NCBI GenBank assembly: GCA_011009095.1
Contig: VTPC01090039.1
Coordinates: forward strand, 56,318 to 120,317
Direction: 5' to 3'
Length of the DNA: 64,000 nt
Origin: Ignelater luminosus
Lineage: Eukaryota; Arthropoda; Insecta; Coleoptera; Elateridae
The notes beneath the pieces are model-generated. The model saw nothing but the letters and a program-made list of their open reading frames with translations, was not told the origin of the DNA and made no database searches. How positions within the stretch are numbered: the first letter of the stretch is position 1; the number at the start of each line of letters is the position of its first letter. A program made the position numbers and the translations under genes. Below are positions 36,174 to 47,763 of the stretch, piece after piece.

Positions 36174-37464
36174 CGAGGGTGGTCTGAAAAGTTTCCGACC
36201 TCAACGTGAAGATGGCAGCACTCTTAAATAAAAGCTACTGAATTTTGTTGTTCATCTGTTGACAGTTACTCACCAAAGTTTCAGCCATTTTGGACGCGCA
36301 GTTTTTATGTAACAGTCGTTTGAGTGAGTTGATGTGAGTTTTTTTTGTGAAAATGGACAAAATCGAGTATCAAGCTGTCATTAAATATTTGTTTTTGAAA
36401 GGCAATACGCCTTCGCAAATAAAAGATGAGTTGGATTCTGTGTATGGAGACTCTGCTCCATCATTTACCACAGTGCAATTTTGGGCTGCTGAATTTAAAC
36501 GTGGCCGTAAGAGCTTGGGAGACGATAAACGTTCGGGACGTCCAAAAACTGCAGCTACCGACGAAAACATCGCCAAAGTTCACCAAATGGTGCTAGACGA
36601 CCGCCGAATTAAAGTGAGAGAGATAGCAGAGTTTATGAACATGTCAAAAGAACGTGTTTGTCACATATTAAATCAACATTTAGGCATGAGAAAGCTGTCC
36701 GCGCGTTGGGTGCCGCGTTTGCTCACGTTAGACCAAAAACGTATTCGAATGAATATTTCCAACGCTCTTTTGGCGCAGTATAGGCGAAATAAATCCGAGT
36801 TTTGGCGCCAATTAATTGCTGTAGATGAAACTTGGATACACCATTATACGCCCGAAACAAAAATACAGCCCAGTGGACTGCAAAGGGGGAACCGGCTCCA
36901 AAAAAAGGAAAAACTGTTTTTTCGGCTGGTAAAGTGATGGCGACTGTTTTTTGGGATAGTCATGGAGTTATTTTAATCGATTATCTTCAAAAAGGAAAAA
37001 CCATTACAGGAGCATACTATGCATCATTGCTTGACAAGCTGAAGGCAGAACTTGCGAAAAAATGTCCACATTTGCAGAAAAAGAAAATCCTGTTTCACCA
37101 AGACAACGCACCGTCTCACACCTCAGCGGTTGCCATGGCGAAAATCCACGAATTACGGTTTGAACTGCTTGATCATCCGCCTTACTCACCAGATCTAGCC
37201 CCAAGCGACTTCTTTTTGTTCCCTCATCTAAAAATTGCGCTCGGAGGACAAAGATTTTCGTCAAATGAAGAGGCAATCACCTTCGTGAACAATTATTTTG
37301 CAGAGAAAAATGCCGAGTACTATTTGGACGGGTTACAGAGATGGGAGCATCGCTGGGAGAAGTGTGTAGAGTTACAAGGAGACTATGTTGAAAAATAAAA
37401 AAAAAATTTTCAGAAAAAATGTCTTGTATCTTTGTTAAGTCGGAAACTTTTCAGACCGCCCTCG
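36174..37464 (+). mobile_element. Nearly intact mariner transposon, 1,291 bp
   Basis: The element has 26-base terminal inverted repeats starting CGAGGGTGGTCTGAAAAGTT (left) and CGAGGGCGGTCTGAAAAGTT (right), with one mismatch. It is flanked by TA (36,172-36,173 and 37,465-37,466), the mariner target duplication. It holds one transposase gene with a short 5' leader of about 180 bases and a 3' leader of about 65 bases. The length, ends and gene layout are those of a complete mariner. Close similarity of the two ends and a single coding lesion suggest a recent insertion. Confidence 0.95.
36353..37398 (+). pseudogene. Mariner DD34D transposase with one frameshift
   Basis: The enzyme excises and inserts the element at TA sites. 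The start MDKIEYQAVIKYLFLKG was chosen because it is the usual family start. An in-frame ATG lies two codons upstream at 36,347. Two helix-turn-helix regions come first (TPSQIKDELDSVYG; KVREIAEFMNMSKERVCHIL), with the linker GRPKTAAT between them, then the WVPRLL block. Catalytic residues are D in AVDETWIHHY (36,824), D in HQDNAPSHTS (37,102) and D in YSPDLAPSDFF (37,207). The last two are 34 residues apart, hence DD34D. Between the first and second, the frame shifts at a run of five A residues (36,859-36,863). One more A would restore a continuous reading of about 348 residues, the normal length. It ends in GDYVEK. It closely resembles SETMAR-like mariner proteins of insects. The lesion could be a true mutation or a homopolymer sequencing error. 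Confidence 0.93.
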
Positions 37465-40289
37465 TATAATTACTCACAACTGGCACACTGAGTAATTTAT
37501 CTCGGCTGTATTTGTTGTTGTTTAGTGGCTGACTTTAGCCGAACCCGAGGTTTTCCAACCCCGGCAAGTATTTCTAACGTGCCCACTGCTTTACATTTCT
37601 GCCGAACCATGACATTAATCCGAAAATACGGATGAATATTACATATAGAATTTGTTCTAGGTTTTACTTTATTGTTTTGCTTAGTATTATAGAGAGAATC
37701 ATTTTTTTTCCAATTGCCAATTTAAATTATTTGGCCTGGCCCATTTGGGCTGATCTGATTTTACTTCCAAGACTACCATCTTCGTAATATTCAAGTAACA
37801 TCAGTTCAATTCTCTTTGTGTTAATGTTTAATCAGTCCGTAAAAAAATTCTCTTTATTAAAAAACAGTTTTCCTGAGAACCAAATAATGTTTAACACAAT
37901 TTAGAAAATAACATGAATCTAGATCAGTATGGAGCATGTGTCAGTAACTAGTATAAGCTGAATTCAATTTCTGTTGAAAGCTATAGGTTTTAAGCGAAAG
38001 TTAAGTTTTCAGCAAGTAATTCCACAAAGAGGGAATTCTCAAATTCAAATTAGTTCAGCTCGTAAACGGAAACAAAAAATTTTAAATTAACTTGTAGACC
38101 TACAGTGTAATGTCTGTGATTATTTTTGATTATGGATGTTTAGTTTTAATAAAGTTCTGTGAAATTTTAAACCTTTCGTACTGTAAGCGGATATAGTAAA
38201 TGATTCTGTATAGCTAATTACAGTAAAGGTAATTATTTTCACTTCAGAATCTGGGTATACAATACACCATATGCATTAAATACGTAATCTGCGTAAAGAA
38301 TTAAATGAAAAACTATAAAATATTTGTTTGCTTGAACGGTTACAAAATAACTTTATTCCTATCGTTCTTATAAAATAATAACAAACAAAAAATGTTTAGA
38401 TTATTATTAGAATTTAAGCAAAATTATGGTGTTGAGCATACCTGTCATTTCCATGCGTGCTAATTATTCGTTTAATTTTTTTTAAATAAATGTGTACCAA
38501 ATCAACAAAGCAGAAAGAACTGCATATGAAATTTTGTAAATACTGTACGCTAGGGAATGGGATAAAATATTTATTTCAATGCATTTGAATCACATAGATA
38601 GCCTACTATATACATACATACACGTATATAACCTCATCACACTGTTATATGCACTCGTACGCATTTTATACGTGTACATTTCCAACTATACGTGTCGATG
38701 AGAAAAAAAAAGGACGACAACAATTGGTTGGATTGCAGAGGAAACAGTAAAGGGCAATGATGACGTTAAGCTTATTAACCCAATACGTATATAAAATGCA
38801 AGCATTACACATGCACGTTGTCCCTTTTCCACTTTATTCCCGTCTTTCTCGTTGCAGTTGAATTGCACTTTGGATCCTGCGTAACTGCATTGACGAATTA
38901 TATCGATTATCAAACGTGGAATTTAGTTTTGTACCAACCAACAAACACCCAGTTCCACAGTGGAATATCTGACATAAAAAATTTAACTAAATTGTTGTTT
39001 TGCTTTGCCCGCTAGTAAACAGGGTTGAACTGCGTACTCTTCCTTCAGATTTATTCAAAAAAACATTGTTATAAAATTTCATTTTTGCGTTTATCTAATA
39101 ATACTTAGCGTAATTAAGAAATACAAAATTATTGTTTTGATAACTAAGTATAATTACATTAATAACACATTTTTAAGATTAAAGATGATATCCTCTACAA
39201 GAAATATTTTTGGTGCGTTTTTAAAATTTGGAAAATTAAGATTAAATGCTCGTTTTAAAACTTATTGTTTTTACATTGAGCAATTTGTAATTTTACTCTA
39301 ATTTTTAATGTTTCTCTTTGGTTGACTTTCCAAGCTTCCGATTTTAACTTTTCGTTTTTGTTTCCAGTTAAAAGCTCTATTGGATGAAACAGTATAGACT
39401 CTTTCCTTTTCATTTTGCTTCTTTAGTTTCAAAAGCCAATTTATCTATTCAGTTGCTTACCTTCGAGAAAAAAGAATTCAAAAGGCTTTTCTTATGATGA
39501 TGAACAAAATGTCTTGTTTTCCAAAATGGTAGGTTCAGGACATTTTTTAAGATTTAGCTGACCTAGCTGAAGCTCAAACTCAATCTTGATTTGTTTGGTT
39601 TCTGAATATCCATTTAGTCACTATGTTAGTAAGGCGAGTTTACAACATTACATTACATAGTTTTTGAAAACTTTAAGAAACTTAAAAAATCCACCTTACT
39701 CAAGAGTTTTTTCATTCGACTTTAAAATAATATTAAAGCGAAGTCTTTTGCTTTGCTAACAAGTTTACCTTTTGCAATAGATGTGTTTTAGACAGTAGTA
39801 AGTAAATTCTTGACAAAACAAGTAATGACGTTAGCAATATTTGATGGCAGATATACCTCAATGAGTCAATAGTTTATTATTTAGTAGACTAATGTGGCTT
39901 GTGTGAAATGGAACGGTTAGAAGTGTACGTTCTGCCAAAAATAATTTTATTACTTCGATTATCTAATTTGTGCTCTTCAATCGAGGGTCCACTCGACAGT
40001 ACTGGCTGCTATCAGCAGAATGGATGGTTTAGGTTCTAGTTCTTTTATGCCTGCACACAATGCACAATTAACTAATGGCTTGTTGGCTCTGTCTAATCTT
40101 CTGTGTTGTGTAAAACTAAGGTTTCATCTAAGCAATGTACATCAGGATTCTTCTTCTGACACTTAAACTAAAGAAAGGTTTTTGGCTTCCAGAAATATTC
40201 TGAAGGATCTAAACAACTATCATTGTTTTGTGTAGTGTTTTATTATCCTTCTCTTGCAATTAATAAATATTAATTTGTTAGTGATCTTT
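37465..40289. other. Unassigned sequence
   Basis: A TACA-rich short repeat lies near 38,605-38,625. A TATA-like box (TATATAAAATGC near 38,788) lies upstream of a pyrimidine-rich stretch ending TTGCAG near 38,858. That stretch precedes an open frame of about 50 codons to 39,015, which I cannot assign. Nothing else was recognised. Confidence 0.4.
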
Positions 40290-41000
40290 GAAAAATGATT
40301 CTTCTTACCATGGACACATCTAGCAAGCACATAACATGCATGGTTTACAAGATTCATGTTTAGAGGCAACAGTAGCTAATTTCAATGTATAATTTCAGGC
40401 CTTTCTAAATACTCATGCACTTCTGTTCGGTCAGGCATTATCGTCCATAACAACAAATTCTCTCTACATGGGCGTCCGCTCCTATAGGCAAGGAGAGGCG
40501 CTTGCCCCCTTGGATTTTTTAATCTCGTATCTCGTTTTCTATTTCGGAATGTATTTATATATGGCTTATATTATAAATTAAATCCCCCCCCCCCCTGAAA
40601 ATCATCGAGCGGACGCCCATGTCTCTCTATAACCATAAATGATCTCTGAGAATGTCCTGAATAATAGTTCATAAAGCAAAAAGTTTTATTACCAAGCGTA
40701 ATTTCTTTCTGGGACATTGCACTGTCCTCTTTAAGATTTACAATTGGATTTTGCAATGGAAACTAACGAGGACGTTTCAGTTGTCTCGATATACAATTAT
40801 CATACCCTAGTTTAGACGCGCCACAAATATAGGACGCTGCCTTCATAGTTCCTAAGACAGGGACTAAAGGAGTTCCATTACCAAGTATGATTCTAGCCCA
40901 GAACATTGCACCACCTCGATAACTTGTAGTTGAAAAAACATTCTGCAATTAAGACTGGCATTCGGTTTCTTTTAAATACGAAAATTTTTATTTTGTTGCT
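40290..41000 (-). pseudogene. Tc1-like transposase pseudogene split by a MITE
   Basis: The minus strand reads GGAMFWARIILGNGTPLVP near 40,870-40,910. This matches the GGSVMVWGGI block common to Tc1-like transposases. It is followed by GTMKAASY, where the protein normally has an M-x-A-x-x-Y block. After the inserted MITE the reading continues EFVVMDDNARPNRTEVHEYL near 40,400-40,455, with a plausible second catalytic aspartate in DDNA. LNMNLVNHACYVL follows near 40,345, where SPDLNPIEHAWDxL is expected, so the catalytic acid there appears to have been lost. More decayed sequence of the same gene may extend upstream to about 41,290. Confidence 0.7.
40466..40622. mobile_element. 157-bp MITE inserted in the Tc1-like pseudogene
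   Basis: Perfect 16-base terminal inverted repeats, ACATGGGCGTCCGCTC, are flanked by CTCTCT on both sides (40,460-40,465 and 40,623-40,628). Removing the element and one CTCTCT rejoins the transposase reading upstream of EFVVMDDNA. Inside are a small hairpin (GGCAAG ... CTTGCC near 40,487-40,506) and a run of 13 C residues near 40,584-40,596. The 6-bp direct repeat is not typical of Tc1/mariner (TA) or hAT (8 bp), and because CTCTCT is a simple repeat its exact length is uncertain. Confidence 0.85.
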
Positions 41001-41689
41001 GGTTTCATTGGAAAACAAGATGATGATTCACGCATTGTCATCTCAATCTCCCTTCTGCGATGGTGATTTTGAAATCTTGGAATTCTAATTTGTCTTGTGT
41101 GTACCATTCTTGTAGTTTTGATGTGCTGAAGAATGATATTTCCAGTAGCATCTTATCTTTTTGGCTTGCAGGGGATTCTTAAAATGGATTTCTCGTTATC
41201 GAGATTTAAATATTGCCTTCCTGGTTGGTGTTAGTTACTTCAAGTCTCTCGCTTCTGAACTTTTCAACAACTGAGTTTTACCGCAACAATTTTACATTCT
41301 GTACAGACCATTTTGCGAAATTATGTCTTGCATAATCACACGTCCTAGGTCTTGGAGAATTATTATTGCTGTGAACATATTTAATATGTATCATAGATGA
41401 CCGATACAAACGCATAATTCTATGCCCTTTCAGTTACTCATCCATTGCGATCGTTCTGTGGTATTCAACATTATCGTCCACCTACAATGCCCCTGTGTAA
41501 CGTTTCTGAGAATTATCAAAACAAGGACTTCTTGTAGATAGACTTACTTACATAATCGTGAGGTTGGTTTTTAATTCTTTATTCTCCTTCTTTTTTGCTT
41601 GGTTTCTTCCCAGTTAATCTTTTTGAATTATAAACATTTAGAATTTTGTCCGTTTCACAAGATATTTTTCGCTGATACTTTTAGAGTAC
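41001..41689. other. Unassigned sequence, possibly Tc1-like debris
   Basis: A segment near 41,228-41,280 resembles 41,826-41,880 in the same orientation; both contain GTTAGTTACTT and CAACAACTGAGTTT. On the minus strand, some of this may belong to the upstream part of the Tc1-like gene, but the reading is too broken to say. Confidence 0.35.
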
Positions 41690-41895
41690 AAATCACTTTT
41701 GTTAATTTATTAAGGCTCATTCTTCCTATGTGACCAAAACCACCTGAATTGTTGCTCTTCGCTTAGTTTACTAACTGCAGCCTATTTCAGTATTTTTGAT
41801 TCTGTCTCTTATTTTTATACCAGCGTTAGTTACTTGAGATTTTCTGCTTCTGGGTTGATCAACAACTGAGTTTGTTTGCTAGTAATGGTAGTAGT
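41690..41895 (-). pseudogene. RTE-like ORF2 C-terminal fragment
   Basis: The minus strand reads SRKSQVTNAGIKIRDRIKNT near 41,800-41,860. After stops and a shift it reads SEEQQFRWFW and then HIGRMSL near 41,710-41,750. This is the order of the I-x-N-E-x-I-R and R-x-L-R-W-x-GH-x-x-RM blocks near the end of RTE-like ORF2 proteins. Only this short piece remains. Confidence 0.4.
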
Positions 41896-44800
41896 TTGTA
41901 CAAAAGAAGAAAATTCTAGGCATTCTAAAGCTAAAAAAAGAAAAGTTTGCTAAAAAAGGAATGGAATAATGTGGTAAGTAATAAAACATCTATAACTCAA
42001 AGAAAAATGGCCAACCAGAATGTCGATCAATATTTTACACCTACAATACTGAGCAAGTTAGAAAGAGAAAGTTGTTACTTACACGGCAAGCATTATAAAT
42101 CTGGTAGTAGAGAAAACAAAGCCTGAATAAGAAAACTAGATTATAGTGTCTAAAACTTATGTTTAGGGACAATCGGTCTCACTGAGCTCCAGAACTATTT
42201 AAGGAATTTCCAAGGGCATAAAATTATGAAATTGTTTCAGAGTAATTTCACGAATGTATTTTGTTCATTGTGACTTCCACAGCTTATAAAATATGAGAAT
42301 GAGCACTTCATAGATGTAATAATTATCGGTGGAAAGAAACACCCAATTACATGCAAGACTACATCAGTGTTCAAAACTGTAGAATGCACAAACAAACATT
42401 TGCAAGCTGCAATCTTAAGAAGAGAGCTGGCATAAATTCCAATACCGATAGTATGTGCCAGATTTCTTTAGAAGCCGATTGCTTAGGACGTTGGGTATGT
42501 CAAAATTCAGAAATGGGAAAACTTAAATCTAATTCCTGTTTAATTTTGTTGACTTTCTTACACTTGTGAGCTGTTCTGATGTTTGGGAAGATACAGGAGT
42601 TTTTCGCCAGCCTGATGAATGCTCAAGGTTCGGAAGAACACTAAAGACAATGAATTAAAGCAGGTTGTGAAGATTTTGTATCCAAATTGAGAACGTTTCT
42701 GCAAATGTTATACCACACATTACAATTATGTAGACTTTAAATTAATCAGTTTAAATGCAAAATTAATGGATACCGAAATTACTATATCTAAAAGAAAGAT
42801 AATACCACAAATATTCGCTTTTTATTACTATCCTAATTATATCTCGTTTAGAATATTTTAAATCAAGAATTTCTTATTAATTTTACAAATATTTCTCATT
42901 TAATTTTGTTTTCCTAATTTTGGAGAAATTTTACTCTTTAATATTTAGATCAGTTATCTGGAGTATTTTAAATTTCTCGTAATTTTATTTTTCACTATGC
43001 ATAAGAATTTAGTGTTTAGTTCAATTTATAAAAATTATTTCAAACTTACTACAATATTATTAAATCCTTAATTCTTATGCAACCATTACGACCAATGCGT
43101 TTTGTGTGAAATGCATTTGCAGGCTGTTATTTCGGCGTTGCATCTAAAATTCACCAATCATTAGTGTTTCATGGACGCTAGTTTATTCAAACCGTTTAAA
43201 TGCGACAAATTGTGGATAAAATAAATAAAAATGTTATTTTCTTTGGTAATGAAAGAAAAATATTTATTTTTAGACTAAAAAACATTTATTTTAAATTTCC
43301 AAACTACACAACCAAAAATAATGCATGTAAAATTGTCCATCGACAGAACAGAAATTCGTCATTAGCCGAGGTTAATTATTGCTGTCGTTTCAGCAGCAAT
43401 CAGTAGCGTCCAATGCTTATGCCGCGACCCCTAAATGCAACTCTGTGTTTTCACCACCACCCGTTAAAGTACATATGACCTATGTACTAGCTAGGTGCAA
43501 TCTATATACCATTTATGTACTTCTAGTATTTCCATCATACGAAAATTTCAGTGCATAGCCAACTGCGTTGAAATACCCTCACACAATCCCTTTAACCTGC
43601 CGTCACCTACAGTTATAAAAATACAGTTAACAAAAAAATCAAATCTGTAAGTTTTTAGTTTTTTTCTTCTAATCCAGATGAATTAAAAATTAATTCGTCT
43701 TGTATTTACAAAATCTTTTTTCGTCATTTTCAGAAATTTACCATTAGAACAATAGTACAAAATTTTTCATCGTGATAGCTAATTATTCTTCTGGCCAACG
43801 TTCCTATTTATATAAAACGCACCGAAACGCAGGAAGCTATACAAACTGGAAAACGCAAAAAAATATTATAGTGCAAGTTATTAATAATAAATAATTTAAA
43901 TTTATCCTTAATTATCTACATAATTTTTCACAATTTGGTAATAACCCTACTGCGCGATTTACCTAAATAAACGAAGTTAAATTATTGAAAATTTGCGTCG
44001 GGCATATAAATAACATCTTAAATAAAAATATCTAAGGAAAGCAATTTCAATAGTTTTAACTTCAATCGCGCAAACCGAAAAACGATAATATTAATTTTAA
44101 TTTAAACTTTATACAGGGCAAATTTTAAATATCTACAATAGCTATTTATTAACAGTAATTAACGGGCTATATTAAACGGGCTAACTTACAAGTTGACATA
44201 AAAATTTCATTTAAAAGTTTAATAAATTTCTCGTGCGATAACAATCAAGAAATTGTTATTATTATTATTCGTGTTAACTTTAATTAAATATTCCGTTACT
44301 GTATAAAATCATTACTTGGTTTTTTGGCTAGAATCAAAATCTGTGATTTACTAACTAATAAAATCAGGAGAATAATAATTTATTTTTAAACGTAAACAAA
44401 AAGTGTACTATTTGAGAAATTTACGCAAAAATAAGTTGTTAATTTTAATAAGCAAAAAGTATTTTTCCATGATAAGACCTTAGTGCCTTAAAGTCGGCCT
44501 TAATAAAAAAGTCCTAGTAGAAAATTTGTATATTATTAATAAAACAAATTATATTTAAAAAAAACCAAAAAAAAAAGTAAAATCGATCAATTGTGGCTTA
44601 TTTGGATTTAAATGTTAAAATTGTAAATTTATACTAAAATTTAACCCGACTGTGACATTATTTAATAATCTCGAACTCGACGAATTTTGTAATATCACCG
44701 TAAGGACATCTTATACCAGACTGACTACTACAAGTTTTATTGGGGTAAGACATAAGCTGGATCTTGATGTTTTTTTGCTTCTGTTTTGCATGATGGTGCG

Positions 44801-45899
44801 CAAACGCTTTAGGTTATCCGCCTGTAGTACTTTTCTTCTCAATTTAGACTAAGGCTGCTTTTGATCAGGCTTGAAATATTAACAACATCTGTTTTTAACC
44901 ATAAATATACCTGGGATTTAAAATGATTAACGGCTATAAGGAAAAAATACGTAATCGAAATATTAAATACAACAACCAACATGGCCGCTTATATACATGT
45001 GACGTAAAACAATCCCGGGGCTATTGTCCAATCGTATAGCTGTATTTTGCAGATACAAATTTTTACTAAATAATCACAAATTTTGCTGTCAAAGCTCCAC
45101 CCAAATTTATTCAACAAAGGATGGACCGAACAAATAGATATATATGTATACGGTATTTGAATATATATATTTTTTCCTGATTTGCCCCCAACAAACGTTG
45201 TAATGGGTTTTGCATGTATATGAAAACTGAACGGGAATTGAAATGATTTTTTGGTTTATTGGAATTGAATTATAAATTTTGATGCAGAGTTCAAATTATA
45301 CTGTGGACTCTTTTATGGTTAATTGCAAAGAACTCTTAATTTGTACAACTAAAAGTAACATAATTACTAAATACTCTCAAAATAAAAACAGAAAGAATCA
45401 ATTGGTAAATTTTATACTCTTCTTTAGAAAATCATTTGATTCATTAGAGATTTTTCTTTTTACTTGCATTTTTAAAAACTTCGAATTTGTATACTCTTGG
45501 CGTAGATAAAAACTGTTTGGAATCTTCTAGAAGCTTGATACCATAGCAAATTCTATTTCTTAGAAGAGAAAAGCACCTGAAACTTAAAAATCGATGTGTT
45601 GGTGTAGTTGCTGTGTTTAACCTTCGATTAATCAATTTTTTTTATGATAGAGTGTGACAATACCATTTAATAATTTACGTATAGTTTGTTTAAAGTCTTT
45701 TTTATTATACAATAGAATCATGTCATTTACATGAAGACAAGTTTTATCCTCAGTGTGGCTAATCTCGTTTCAGCACTACACGCTAGTTTTATAGAGTATT
45801 AAAAAAAATTAATTATTTTGAAACGTGAATAAAGAATTCTTATAAAACTGTAACAGGCACGTGCCTGATTCAAAATGCACACACAATAAAATCAGGAAA
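41896..45899. other. Long AT-rich stretch without a recognised gene
   Basis: Several open frames of 60-80 codons (for example 42,351-42,569, 43,200-43,406, 44,652-44,852, 45,279-45,509) carry no motif I know. The stretch 43,800-44,600 is especially AT-rich, and a TA-rich simple stretch lies near 45,138-45,175. Confidence 0.45.
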
Positions 45900-46125
45900 A
45901 TAATTACAGTGGAACTTTGATGTACCCCAGGGTATAATATTGGGACTCCTATGTTTTAACATTTATGCAAATGACGTGGTTAAAGTATAATCAAAAGAGG
46001 GAATTATTAACTTTGAAACTGACCATAGTTATACTTTGCGTAGTAAAATCTCAAATAATCCATACATTTGAAACTTTTATGTGGTTAATTATACTCTATC
46101 TAATAAATTAGAAAAAATTGAAAAA
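45900..46125 (+). pseudogene. Short non-LTR reverse transcriptase fragment
   Basis: The reading DVPQGIILGLLCFNIYANDV at 45,919-45,978 is a good match to RT block 4 of jockey/CR1-like elements (GVPQGSILGPLLFxIYxND). The following residues are frame-disrupted, and the catalytic YADD box was not found. It abuts the end of the piggyBac pseudogene. Confidence 0.65.
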
Positions 46126-46159
46126 TGTTATATATATAATAAGTGTGAATCCTAGTTAT

Positions 46160-46702
46160 CTTCTAATTATTTTTTTATGGAATTCTTCAAAGCAATCAGG
46201 ATGAAGTTGTGTGATTTTTTGCAATGCCGGCAGCTTTTTACTAAAACAAATTTCTTGCAGTTCTTCCTATTTCCACATTATTTTTGTTTTGATTCTGGTT
46301 GTGGCATTTTTGAGTTATTTACAGGCCTATACAGTTTCCCACAGTCTGCTACAGCACTGTCGAAATATTCACACTTTTTTCCCTTGATGTTTATGCGATA
46401 ATTAGCTATAGCGTTATCGTGCCAATCAATGCCTCTGATTAATTTGTTGTATTCTTTGATAACACATGGTTGTGAAATATGAATATTCTTATTGAAATTA
46501 TTGATGGCATTGTCGTCCCATCTAACAATACCTATTTAGAGTGCTGTTCTTATCGTAAGCGAAATTATATGTTCGTGGTCTGCGTTTAGTCAGTACTTTG
46601 GCGGAATCAAGCCAATATTTTTCGGTTCTGTTTTTGCTTATCATTCCGGTTGCAAAGTAGCCTTTCTTTTGTACTTCTGTAAACAACCTGAAGGAAAAAA
46701 AT
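46160..46702 (-). pseudogene. piggyBac-like transposase, C-terminal part
   Basis: The minus strand begins immediately at the pogo insertion with FFSFRLFTEVQKKGYFATG and RTEKYWLDSAKV near 46,600-46,690. KRRPRTYNFAYDKN and IVRWDDN follow. Then come the conserved QPCVIKEYNKLIRGIDWHDN and YRINIKGKK (46,360-46,480), equivalent to the PxVIxxYNxxMGGVDxMDQ region. The third catalytic aspartate (46,425) is kept in GID. A Cys-rich C-terminal tail is readable near 46,180-46,260 (CRHCKKSHNF). Frameshifts and stops make it dead. It continues from the piece at 54,337-55,213, on the far side of a 7.6-kb insertion. Confidence 0.85.
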
Positions 46703-46984
46703 TAGGGTAATTTTGGGAGAGATGAACCACATTTTTTAAACAGCAAAAATTATTACAACAGGTTGTAATAAGAATCTATTAATTTGGTACGATATAGCTA
46801 TCACAATAACCTAACTGGTACTGCTGTTAATAGAACTAGGTATAGATTTGTAACATTTTCTACAAACTTTAAACGTACTTTAAACAAACAATATTTTCAA
46901 AAGTATATACACAGCAATGTTTAAAAGAATTTAAAACAAATAAAAACTATAATAACACAAAGCAAAAACCAGTCTGCCATTCTG

Positions 46985-47405
46985 AATTATCTATATCGCA
47001 GTTGGTGCAAACATACAGAGGATCATTTTTTACATACAATGCGTGTGCCAAATTTTTACACACTCTACACTGTAGCCAATTACTTTTGCTTGAACACAAA
47101 CTAAACAGTAAACATCATCTTCGTCGTCAAATGACGAAGCAGTAAAACACGTGGCTTTTCTTTTAGCGTTTTGGAGGTTTCATGTATCTGGTTTAAAACC
47201 AGCTGTTTTTTAAATTAACTTTAACCAAACTTTTCCTTTTTTCAATATGTTCAGGTGATGTAAAAAGTTCAGCAAATTGTCTACCTCGTTTTTGAACTCT
47301 TTCAACTGTTGTCTGCTTGACCGACAGTAAAGAGATTTTGTGTAACAATGTTCTAGGTGTCAATTCTGAATCATTTTCTGCTTCTTCTGGTGGGTTTTGC
47401 TGTGG
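46985..47405 (-). pseudogene. C-terminal zinc-finger tail of the pogo-like transposase
   Basis: From the hAT insertion site the minus strand reads PQQNPPEEAENDSELTPR, followed by a basic region (KRGRQFAELFTSPEHIEKRK). A Cys-rich tail comes after it: YCLVC, WLQCRVCKNLAH and YVCTNCD (47,000-47,110). This last unit is the PHD-like finger found at the end of many insect pogo-type transposases, as also seen at 13.9 kb. The piece on the other side of the hAT-like element ends in SRYLDPE, and the two halves join in frame. Confidence 0.75.
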
Positions 47406-47763
47406 TTCAGGATCAGGGGCGGACCGCCAACTTTGGGGGCCCTGGGCTAATACTGTGTGGGGCCCTCCCAATTAGTCTGAGATTAGGGTAGTTGTGGAGA
47501 CCATTCGCCATTTTACTGATAAACCGTTTTTTATCCATTTTTAAATCGGAAAAATTATAGTCAACAAGCATTGAAGAATTTTTTAATTTTATTTAATGCA
47601 CTTGTATATACTAAATCCGTCCCTGAATTGAATTACATAACAGTTTTCTTATGAAACATAATTCCACGGCGCGTTTCAAGGTTTTTGCCAAGATATCTCC
47701 TTCCATAATGCGAAATACAATATAACCTTAAGATTCATTAGTATCTAAAGGGTATACTGTATA

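Noticed and set aside
41817..41890. Reading DQPRSRKSQVTNA taken first as a Tc1 linker (GRPR type)
   Set aside because: The following EEQQFRWFW and HIGRMSL fit the RTE ORF2 end better, so it was assigned there.
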